Assembly (NCBI GenBank): GCA_030849965.1
Contig: JAVDKL010000001.1
Span: forward strand, 124,001 to 188,000
Direction of reading: 5' to 3'
DNA from: Schauerella fraxinea
GTDB lineage: Bacteria > Pseudomonadota > Gammaproteobacteria > Burkholderiales > Burkholderiaceae_B
DNA length: 64,000 nt
The notes beneath the pieces are model-generated. The model was not told where the DNA came from and searched no databases. It saw only the letters and a list, made by a program, of their open reading frames with translations. Shown here in pieces: positions 56,799-64,000 of the stretch. The translations under genes were made by a program, and so were the position numbers. Within the stretch, counting starts at the first letter, position 1. Each line of letters opens with the position of its first letter.

Positions 56799-58937
56799 AT
56801 GGCGTTGAACCCACACGCCACGTCGAACGCCGCGCCTGCGCAGGTCGCGGGCGGCCTGGATTTTCTGAGCGGAAAAAGCGTGACCGCGTCCTTGCTGCGC
56901 GCCCGGGATTGGTCCGGCACCACGCTTGGCGCGCCGGAGCATTGGCCTGCAGCGCTGAAAACCACGTTGCGCATCGTGCTGGCGTCGCACTTTCCCATGA
57001 TGATCCATTGGGGCCCCGATCTCATCACGTTCTACAACGACGCGTATGCGCCCAGCTTGCGCGATAAGCACCCGGGCGCCTTGGGATATCCCGCTCGGGC
57101 GTGGTGGAGCGAGATGTGGGACGAGTTGGCGCCGATGTTCGACCGGGTGTTGGCCGGCGAAACCTACTATGCCGAAAACAAGCGCTATGCGCCCATGCGC
57201 GACGGGGCGCGGCGCGATGCCTACTTCACCCACTGTCATAGTCCGATCTGGGATGAACGGGGCCAGGTTGTCGGGATTTTTCTGGTCGTCAACGAAACGA
57301 CCCTGCAAGTGAACGAACTGATCGAGCGCGAGGCGTTCGAGGCGACGCTGCGGCAAACCAATGACATGCTGGAGCAGCGCGCGCTGCAAAGCAGCGAAGA
57401 GCGCGATCGCGTGTGGGCGCATTCGCGCGATTTGCTGGTGGTGTCTTCATTCGATGGGGTGTGGCGCGACGTGAGCCCCTCGTGCGATACCATCCTCGGC
57501 CGTCGCCCGGCCGAGATGATCGGCCGCAATTCGATCGATTTGGTGCATCCAGACGACGTGCCCCTCACGCTGGGTGCGTTGGCGGCCTCTGCCGACCAGG
57601 TCGATCTCACCAGTTTCGAGAACCGGCTGCAGCATGCCGACGGCAGCTATCGCTGGGTATCGTGGCACACGCGCGTCGGCCGCGATCGCGTGTATTCGTT
57701 CGGCCGCGACATCACGCACGAGAAAGACCAGGCCAGCGCGCTGGCCATGGCTGAAGCGCAGTTGCGCCAGGCGCAGAAGATGGAAGCCGTGGGTCAGCTT
57801 ACCGGTGGGCTCGCGCATGATTTCAACAATCTGCTGACGGGTGTGACCGGTAGCCTGGAGCTGATGCGGCGCCGGCTGGCCTCGGATACGCTCGATCCGA
57901 TATCGCTTGAGCGATACATCCGGGTGGCGCAGGATGCCGCATCGCGTGCGGCTTCGCTCACCCACCGGCTGCTGGCGTTTTCGCGCCGGCAGACGTTGGA
58001 TCCCACGGCGGTGGATGCGTCTCACTTGATCGGCGGCATGCGCGATCTGATCGACCGCACCGTGGGCCCCGCCGTCACGCTGTCGGTGAGCGATGCGCCC
58101 GGGCTCTGGCCGATTCTGGTCGACGCGAGCCAACTCGAAAATGCGCTGCTCAATCTGTGCATCAACGCGCGCGACGCCATGCCCGATGGCGGCCGTTTGA
58201 CGATCGCAACCCGCAACGTCGTGCTTGATACGGCCGAGGCGCACGCTTTTGACCTGATGCCGGGCGACTATGTGGTGCTCACTGTAAACGACACCGGCTG
58301 CGGCATGTCGCCCGCCGTGGTGGCACGCGCGTTCGACCCGTTCTACACAACGAAACCGATAGGCTCCGGCACCGGCCTGGGGTTGAGCATGACCTACGGA
58401 TTTGCACGCCAATCCAATGGCACTGTGCGTATCGATTCCACCCCAAACGCCGGCACCACCATGTGGGTGTATTTACCCCGGCATGCCGAAGCGGCCGAAG
58501 TGGTGATCCATGCGTCGGGCTGCCCGGCCGACTTGCCCGTGGGCCCCGCACGCGAGACGGTGCTGGTGATCGACGATGAGCCCACCGTGCGGCTGCTGGT
58601 AGTGGAAGTGCTCGAAAGCATGGGATATCGCACGCTGGAAGCGGCCGACGGGCCGTCGGGCATGCGCATTTTGCAGTCTGCCGCGCCGATTGACCTGCTG
58701 ATCACCGATGTCGGCTTGCCCGGCGGCATGAATGGCCGCCAGGTCGCCGACGCTGCGCGCGTGCTGCGTCCGGGCCTGAAAGTGCTTTTTATTACCGGCT
58801 ATGCGGAAAGCGTGGTCATGAACAACACCGCGTTCGACGCCAGCATGCAGGTGCTGACCAAGCCGTTCGGTTTGGAACCCTTGGTCCTCCGTATCAGAGG
58901 CATGCTCGCCACAGATGGCGACACGCCGGCGTCCTGA
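56799..58937 (+). CDS. Hybrid sensor histidine kinase with PAS domains and receiver
   Basis: 712 residues, soluble. Two PAS-type sensor regions (about 55-165 and 205-310, the second with PAC motif DGSYRWVSWH). HisKA has the phospho-acceptor His340 in GLAHDFNNLL, and the ATPase domain shows NLCINARDAM, NDTGCGM and GSGTGLGL. A fused receiver (586-705) has Asp592/593, phospho-Asp637 and Lys688. It has no membrane segment, so it senses an internal signal such as light, redox or a ligand. No partner regulator lies next to it. Confidence 0.9.
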   Translation: MALNPHATSNAAPAQVAGGLDFLSGKSVTASLLRARDWSGTTLGAPEHWPAALKTTLRIVLASHFPMMIHWGPDLITFYNDAYAPSLRDKHPGALGYPARAWWSEMWDELAPMFDRVLAGETYYAENKRYAPMRDGARRDAYFTHCHSPIWDERGQVVGIFLVVNETTLQVNELIEREAFEATLRQTNDMLEQRALQSSEERDRVWAHSRDLLVVSSFDGVWRDVSPSCDTILGRRPAEMIGRNSIDLVHPDDVPLTLGALAASADQVDLTSFENRLQHADGSYRWVSWHTRVGRDRVYSFGRDITHEKDQASALAMAEAQLRQAQKMEAVGQLTGGLAHDFNNLLTGVTGSLELMRRRLASDTLDPISLERYIRVAQDAASRAASLTHRLLAFSRRQTLDPTAVDASHLIGGMRDLIDRTVGPAVTLSVSDAPGLWPILVDASQLENALLNLCINARDAMPDGGRLTIATRNVVLDTAEAHAFDLMPGDYVVLTVNDTGCGMSPAVVARAFDPFYTTKPIGSGTGLGLSMTYGFARQSNGTVRIDSTPNAGTTMWVYLPRHAEAAEVVIHASGCPADLPVGPARETVLVIDDEPTVRLLVVEVLESMGYRTLEAADGPSGMRILQSAAPIDLLITDVGLPGGMNGRQVADAARVLRPGLKVLFITGYAESVVMNNTAFDASMQVLTKPFGLEPLVLRIRGMLATDGDTPAS

Positions 58938-58943
58938 ACGTTC

Positions 58944-59906
58944 CTAGCCGGCCGAGCGGGCAGGCACTGCCTTGGGGCGTTGGCCGATAAGAGCCGGTCC
59001 CGAGCCCAACGACCAGTGGCGCGTGAGCCATTCGGCCAAAAAATCAACAAAGATGCTGGTTTTTGCCGGAAGCAGGCGCGTCTCGGTCACGGCATATACC
59101 GGGAACGGGCCACCATGCCAATCCGGCAGCACGCGCACCAGGCGGCCAGCTCGCACCTCGGCTTCGCATCCGGCTTCGTCCAGTCCGGCGATGCCCACGC
59201 CGCGCACCGCGAGCTGGCGCAGCATGGCGATACTGTTTACAGAAAACCGGCTTTTGGGTTGCACCATGACCTGTTCCTTCCCTGATCGCAGCGGCCACGC
59301 GGTGGCGCGATTGGCTTGGGAAGATCGAAACTCCAGAAATTCGTGTTTGGCGAGTTCGTCGGGGTGGCGGGGGAAGCCGTGCACCGCGATATATTGCGGT
59401 GCAGCATAGAGCATGGCCGGAATTGCACCAAGAAGACGCGCGATCTGAGTAGAATCGGGAAGCTCGCCGATCTCGATGGACACGTCACACGTGTGAAACA
59501 CCTGTCCGGCATGTTCGGGGGCGGCAAGATCCAGATGGAAAGTCACCGCAGGGTACCGCTTGGAGAACTCCACGAATGCCGCTGCGAGAAAGTCCGTCCC
59601 GAAATCGGCCGGCATGTTCACGCGCAGTGGACCTGTAGGCGTGCTGACCAGGTGTTGGAGCTCTTCATGCGCAATCTGTGCCTCGGCCACGATGCGTTCA
59701 CATCGTTCGAGATATCGCTCACCCGCTTCGGTGAGCGCCACCTTGCGCGTCGTGCGGCTAAGCAGCCTGACGCCCACCGCCCGCTCCAATTCCGCCACCT
59801 GACGAGACAGCGTCGACTTGGGCATGCCGAGTGCGTCCGCCGCGCGGCTGAAACTTCGCGCACGGGCGACCTCAACAAATAATTCCATTCCGTAAAGGCG
59901 TTTCAT
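58944..59906 (-). CDS. LysR family transcriptional regulator
   Basis: 320 residues. The HTH is GMELFVEVARARSFSRAADALGMPKSTLSRQV; the effector domain follows, with the typical RGVGIAGLDEA near residue 240. It is divergent from an RND efflux operon. A perfect TTCCATATATGGAA palindrome lies 11 bp upstream of its start, so it most likely regulates its own gene and the efflux genes. The inducer is unknown. It ends 6 bp from the kinase gene, on the opposite strand. Confidence 0.9.
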   Translation of the reverse strand: MKRLYGMELFVEVARARSFSRAADALGMPKSTLSRQVAELERAVGVRLLSRTTRKVALTEAGERYLERCERIVAEAQIAHEELQHLVSTPTGPLRVNMPADFGTDFLAAAFVEFSKRYPAVTFHLDLAAPEHAGQVFHTCDVSIEIGELPDSTQIARLLGAIPAMLYAAPQYIAVHGFPRHPDELAKHEFLEFRSSQANRATAWPLRSGKEQVMVQPKSRFSVNSIAMLRQLAVRGVGIAGLDEAGCEAEVRAGRLVRVLPDWHGGPFPVYAVTETRLLPAKTSIFVDFLAEWLTRHWSLGSGPALIGQRPKAVPARSAG

Positions 59907-59917
59907 GCCTGGGATTA

Positions 59918-59931
59918 TTCCATATATGGAA
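59918..59931. promoter_or_regulatory. Perfect palindrome, likely LysR site
   Basis: TTCCATATATGGAA (59918-59931) is perfectly symmetric and contains a T-N11-A LysR box. It lies 12 bp before the LysR start and 128 bp before the RND adaptor, and so could serve autoregulation or activation of the efflux operon. Confidence 0.6.
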
Positions 59932-60059
59932 CTATGTTTTCGAGAATTACCACTTTGTTTCTGTAACGGGATAGACGAAAATAGGCGTCTTTTTGCAGCG
60001 CACCAAGTGTGTGCGACGTGCCGTCTTGGCGCGGGGTAGCAGTTTTGGGATCGGATCTA

Positions 60060-61319
60060 ATGAAAAGCAATAATGTCATTCAGCGGGCAACGGGTATCGC
60101 CTGCGTGTCGGTGTTGGCTCTCGCATTGGCAGCATGCGGCAATAAAGACGAGGCGCCGCCGGCACCACCGCCTTCCAAGGTGAGCGTGGTGACGCTGAAG
60201 ACAGAAGCCGTCGCACTGACGACGCAACTGCCCGGACGCACCTCTGCCTTCCGCATCGCTGAAGTGCGGCCGCAGGTCAATGGCATCGTGCAAAAGCGCC
60301 TCTTCACCGAAGGCGGCGAAGTCAAGCAGGGACAGCAGCTTTATCAGATCGATCCGGCTATCTATCAAGCCGAAGTCGACAATGCCCGGGCCGCGTTGGC
60401 GCGTGCCCAAGCCACGCAAAAGACGGCGGCCCGATTGGTCGAGCGCTATGCGCCGCTGGCCAAGACCCGCGCCGTCGCGCAGCAGACCTACGACGAATCG
60501 GTCGCCTCGCGCGACCAGGCCGCCGCAGACGTGCAATCGGCCAAGGCCGCTTTGGATACCGCGCGCATCAATCTGGTTTACACCAAGGTGCTGGCGCCGA
60601 TCTCGGGGTTGATCGGCCGCTCGAACTTTACGGAAGGTGCGCTGGTAGCGGCGCAGCAGGCCAACGCGATGGCGACCATTCAACAGATCGATCCCATCTA
60701 CGTTGATGTGACGCAATCCAGCATCGAACTCCTGCGTTTGCAGCAGGACCTGGCAGCCGGCCGTCTGCAGCGCGCCGAAGGTGCCCAAGCGGCCCGTGTG
60801 ACGCTGATGCTCGAAGACGGCACGCCATACGATCAACCCGGCAAGCTGATGTTTTCTGAAGTGACCGTCGATCCGACGACCAGTTCGGTATTGATCCGTG
60901 CCGAGTTCCCCAATCCCCAGCGCCGTTTGTTGCCGGGGATGTTCGTGCGTGCCCAATTGCCGGGCGGCGTGAACGACCAGGCCCTGTTGGTGCCGCAACG
61001 TGGCGTGACGCGTAATCAACGCGGTGACCCCACCGCGCTGGTGGTGAGTGCCGAGAACAAGGCCGAACTGCGCAATTTGAAGACCGATCGTGCCATTGGC
61101 GACAAGTGGCTCGTCACGGAAGGCCTGAAGGTTGGCGATCGCGTGATCGTCGAAGGTCTGCAAAGCGTGCGTCCTGGTGCTCAGGTCCAGATCGTCGATG
61201 CCGCCACCGAGCCGGGCCAGCAGCCGGCAGCCGGCGCCGCAGGCGCCGCACCCACGGGCGGAGCGCCTGCTGGGAACGGTCAGGGTGCGGGCGGCAACGC
61301 CGACGCCAAAGCGAACTAA
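60060..61319 (+). CDS. RND efflux periplasmic adaptor (AcrA/MexA type)
   Basis: 419 residues. Lipoprotein signal with lipobox LAAC (Cys26). Barrel-sandwich halves include AEVRPQVNGIVQKRLFTEGGEVKQGQQLYQID and LAPISGLIGRSNFTEGALV; the long hairpin between is Ala-rich. The Gly/Ala/Pro/Asn-rich C-terminus is low complexity. It links the pump to the outer-membrane factor. ATG 60060 is selected over the upstream frame start. It is 12 bp from the pump gene, so they form an operon, and a LysR regulator is divergent. Confidence 0.93.
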   Translation: MKSNNVIQRATGIACVSVLALALAACGNKDEAPPAPPPSKVSVVTLKTEAVALTTQLPGRTSAFRIAEVRPQVNGIVQKRLFTEGGEVKQGQQLYQIDPAIYQAEVDNARAALARAQATQKTAARLVERYAPLAKTRAVAQQTYDESVASRDQAAADVQSAKAALDTARINLVYTKVLAPISGLIGRSNFTEGALVAAQQANAMATIQQIDPIYVDVTQSSIELLRLQQDLAAGRLQRAEGAQAARVTLMLEDGTPYDQPGKLMFSEVTVDPTTSSVLIRAEFPNPQRRLLPGMFVRAQLPGGVNDQALLVPQRGVTRNQRGDPTALVVSAENKAELRNLKTDRAIGDKWLVTEGLKVGDRVIVEGLQSVRPGAQVQIVDAATEPGQQPAAGAAGAAPTGGAPAGNGQGAGGNADAKAN

Positions 61320-61331
61320 GGAGTTTCTCGC

Positions 61332-64000
61332 ATGGCAAAGTTTTTTATCGACAGGCCGATTTTCGCCTGGGTGATCGCGATCGTGCTGATGTTGGCCGGT
61401 GCGCTATCGATTACGTCGCTGCCGGTGTCTCAGTACCCGGCCATCGCGCCACCCGCCATTTCGATTCAGGTGACCTATCCCGGTGCCTCGGCCAAGACGG
61501 TGCAGGATACCGTCGTGCAGGTCATCGAGCAGCAGATGAACGGTCTGGATGGTTTGCGTTACTTCACGTCTGAAAGTAATGCCGACGGCAGCATGACCAT
61601 CGAACTCACGTTCGAACAGGGCATCAATCCCGATATCGCGCAGGTTCAGGTCCAGAACAAGCTCTCCACCGCCGAGGCATTGCTGCCGCAGGAAGTGCAG
61701 CAGCAGGGCATCCGCGTGACCAAGGCCACCGCCAACTTCCTGATCGTATTGGGCTTTGTGTCCACCGACGGCAGCATGGCGCGCGAAGACATCAGCGATT
61801 ACGTGGCGGCATTCGTCCAGGATCCGATCAGCCGTACCAAGGGCGTGGGCGACTTCCAGCTGTTCGGTTCGTCGTATGCCATGCGTATCTGGCTCGATCC
61901 CGAAAAGCTGGTCAACTTCAAGCTCGTGCCCAGCGATGTGACGGCGGCCATCAGCGCGCAGAACGTGCAGATTTCGGCAGGCCAATTGGGCGGCTTGCCC
62001 GCAGTGAAAGGGCAGGAATTGACGGCGACCGTGATCGGCCCCACCCGTCTGCAAACGCCTGAGGAGTTCCGCAAGATCCTGGTCAAGGTCAATCCGGACG
62101 GCTCGCAGGTACGCGTGGGCGACGTGGCGCGCGTGTCGCTGGGCAGCCAGAACTACTCGATCGACTCGTTCTATAACGGCGCCCCGGCGTCCGCACTGGC
62201 CATCAAGTTGGCCACGGGCGCCAACGCGTTGGACACGGCCGAGGCGGTTCGCGCCACGGTTGACGGCCTGAAGCCTTATTTCCCGCCGGGCCTGGACGTG
62301 GTGTACCCGTTCGACACGACGCCGTTCGTGAAGCTGTCGATCGAGGGCGTGATCCACACGCTGATCGAAGCCATCGTGCTCGTGTTCCTGGTGATGTATC
62401 TGTTCTTGCAGAACATCCGCGCAACGCTGATTCCAACCATGGCGGTGCCGGTGGTGCTGCTGGGGGTGTTCGGTGTGCTGGCCGCCTTTGGCTACTCGAT
62501 TAACACGCTCACCATGTTCGGGTTGGTGCTCGCCATCGGGCTATTGGTCGACGATGCCATCGTGGTGGTGGAAAACGTCGAGCGGCTCATGGAAGAGGAG
62601 GGGCTCACGCCAAAGCAGGCAACCAAGAAGTCCATGACCCAGATTACCGGCGCGCTGATCGGTATCGGCATGGTGCTGTCGGCGGTGTTCCTGCCGATGG
62701 CGTTCTTCGGCGGCTCCACCGGTGTGATCTACCGTCAGTTCTCGATCACGATCGTGGCCTCCATGGTGCTGTCGGTCGGCGTGGCCATTATCTTTACGCC
62801 GGCGTTGTGCGCCACCATTCTCAAGCCCATCAAGAAAGGGCATAGCGAAAGCAAGAAGGGCTTTTTCGGCTGGTTCAACCGCAAGTTCGACCGCGCGAGC
62901 CACGGCTACGCGAACAACGTGTCGCGCGGCCTCGGTCGTCCGAAGCGTTTGATGCTGATCTATCTGGTGTTGCTGGTCGCAATGGCCTGGGTGTTCTTGC
63001 GCTTGCCCACGGGCTTCCTGCCGGATGAAGATCAGGGGATTCTGTTCGTTCAGGTGCAAACGCCGTCGGGCTCGACCGCTGAGCGCACCAAGGAGTCGAT
63101 CGATAAGGCGACAGCCTATTTGTTGAACGAGCAAAAGGACGCCGTGGATTCGGTGCTGGCGATCAACGGCTTCAGCTTCGGCGGCCGGGGTCAAAACTCC
63201 GCCATTATGTTCGTCAAACTCAAGGATTGGTCGCTGCGCAAGGATTCGGCATTGCAGGCCGGTGCCGTCGCCGGTGCCGCGTCGGGCTACTTCGCGCAAA
63301 ACATCCGCGATGCGCAAATCTTCGCGTTTGCACCGCCCGCGGTGCTTGAACTGGGTAACGCCAACGGTTTCGACCTGCAATTGATCGATCGTGCCAACGT
63401 GGGGCCGGAGGCCTTGCTGGCGGCGCGCAATCAATTGCTCGGCATGGCCGCGCAAAGCAAAACGTTGGTGCGCGTGCGTCCCAACGGCGTGGAAGATTCG
63501 GCGCAGTACGAGATCGCGATCGATCGTGAGAAGGCATCCGTGCTGGGCGTGTCGATTTCCGAGATCAACAGCACGTTGTCCACGGCATGGGGTTCGTCGT
63601 ACGTCAACGACTTCATTGACCGCGGTCGTGTGAAGCGCGTGTACATCCAGGGCGAAGCCGATGCCCGGATGAATCCGGAGGATATCGATCGCTGGTATGT
63701 GCGCAACAGCGGGGGCGATATGGTGCCGTTCTCTGCCTTCGCCACGGGCAAGTGGACGTTCGGGCCGCAAAAGCTCGACCGCTACAACGGCTCTGCCTCC
63801 TACAACATCCAGGGCGAAGCTGCTCCGGGATCGAGTTCGGGCGCGGCCATGGTCGAGATGGAGCAGTTGATGTCCAAGCTGCCCGCAGGCGTGGGCTACG
63901 AGTGGACGGGTCTGTCGTACGAAGAACGATTGTCCGGCTCACAGGCGCCGATGCTCTACGCGATTTCGTTGATCGTGGTGTTCCTGTGCTTGGCGGCACT
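61332..64000 (+). CDS. RND multidrug efflux transporter (AcrB/HAE1 type), 3' end missing
   Basis: 889 codons are visible before the window end. It opens [20 protein letters not shown], the HAE1 signature, and continues with the periplasmic porter domain. Proton-relay residues Asp407 and Asp408 lie in the membrane motif [16 protein letters not shown], in exactly the E. coli AcrB position. The region [12 protein letters not shown] near the end is also typical. AAGGAG precedes ATG 61332. It probably exports hydrophobic drugs or toxic metabolites; specificity is unknown. The outer-membrane channel gene is expected beyond the window. Confidence 0.94.
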   Translation, partial: MAKFFIDRPIFAWVIAIVLMLAGALSITSLPVSQYPAIAPPAISIQVTYPGASAKTVQDTVVQVIEQQMNGLDGLRYFTSESNADGSMTIELTFEQGINPDIAQVQVQNKLSTAEALLPQEVQQQGIRVTKATANFLIVLGFVSTDGSMAREDISDYVAAFVQDPISRTKGVGDFQLFGSSYAMRIWLDPEKLVNFKLVPSDVTAAISAQNVQISAGQLGGLPAVKGQELTATVIGPTRLQTPEEFRKILVKVNPDGSQVRVGDVARVSLGSQNYSIDSFYNGAPASALAIKLATGANALDTAEAVRATVDGLKPYFPPGLDVVYPFDTTPFVKLSIEGVIHTLIEAIVLVFLVMYLFLQNIRATLIPTMAVPVVLLGVFGVLAAFGYSINTLTMFGLVLAIGLLVDDAIVVVENVERLMEEEGLTPKQATKKSMTQITGALIGIGMVLSAVFLPMAFFGGSTGVIYRQFSITIVASMVLSVGVAIIFTPALCATILKPIKKGHSESKKGFFGWFNRKFDRASHGYANNVSRGLGRPKRLMLIYLVLLVAMAWVFLRLPTGFLPDEDQGILFVQVQTPSGSTAERTKESIDKATAYLLNEQKDAVDSVLAINGFSFGGRGQNSAIMFVKLKDWSLRKDSALQAGAVAGAASGYFAQNIRDAQIFAFAPPAVLELGNANGFDLQLIDRANVGPEALLAARNQLLGMAAQSKTLVRVRPNGVEDSAQYEIAIDREKASVLGVSISEINSTLSTAWGSSYVNDFIDRGRVKRVYIQGEADARMNPEDIDRWYVRNSGGDMVPFSAFATGKWTFGPQKLDRYNGSASYNIQGEAAPGSSSGAAMVEMEQLMSKLPAGVGYEWTGLSYEERLSGSQAPMLYAISLIVVFLCLAA

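Overview
This window is chromosomal DNA from a high-GC betaproteobacterium, most likely Burkholderiales and probably an Alcaligenaceae relative of Bordetella or Achromobacter. The pointers are three orphan Bug-type (tripartite tricarboxylate) binding receptors, many LysR and IclR regulators beside small catabolic operons, the argH / mechanosensitive channel / glutamine-dependent nadE / PII neighbourhood, and a long N-terminal extension on Pcm. The genus is inference only. I saw no rRNA, tRNA, CRISPR array, insertion sequence, integrase or prophage gene.

Layout. 1-6900: a TetR regulator and the start of an RND efflux adaptor (cut by the window edge), a DUF502 membrane protein, an alpha/beta hydrolase, a thioredoxin-like protein, DNA repair glycosylase Tag, a glutathione S-transferase overlapping an unrecognised twin-arginine exported protein, and a type IB topoisomerase. 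7000-25900: mostly housekeeping: HAD hydrolase-tadA-ldcA-ybiT-IMPACT family; thioredoxin and a flavin oxidoreductase; purine permease; tsaD; plsY; surE-pcm-nlpD-exonuclease; a Spy/CpxP-like protein; rlmD; a GlcG/HbpS protein with a divergent LysR; a YgjP-like peptidase; DUF1345; RraA-like.

25800-45300 is an accessory catabolic region. It holds a FAD/Fe-S dehydrogenase with a DapA-family lyase (divergent LysR), an IclR regulator, a frameshifted FAD amine or amino-acid oxidase, a Bug receptor with a gamma-glutamyltransferase, a second Bug with a PrpF/GalD-type isomerase (divergent LysR), and a cupin-Bug-CoA transferase-acyl-CoA dehydrogenase operon behind a strong promoter that carries a perfect palindrome. 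Together these look like uptake and CoA- or keto-acid-based breakdown of small organic acids and gamma-glutamyl compounds. Actual substrates cannot be read from sequence.

45200-64000 returns to core genes: argH, a YbdG-like channel, nadE, glnB, then a LysR/gamma-glutamyltransferase pair, yaeQ, DUF2254, ubiC, a pseudouridine synthase, a hybrid histidine kinase, and a LysR-controlled RND efflux operon (adaptor plus AcrB-like pump, cut by the window end). The most unusual signals are four short tandem-repeat arrays with different units in intergenic DNA, the single-base frameshift in the oxidase, several perfect palindromes at divergent promoters, the His-rich tail of LdcA, and an acyl-CoA dehydrogenase lacking the usual catalytic Glu motif. 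I did not find a clear previously undescribed multi-gene system.
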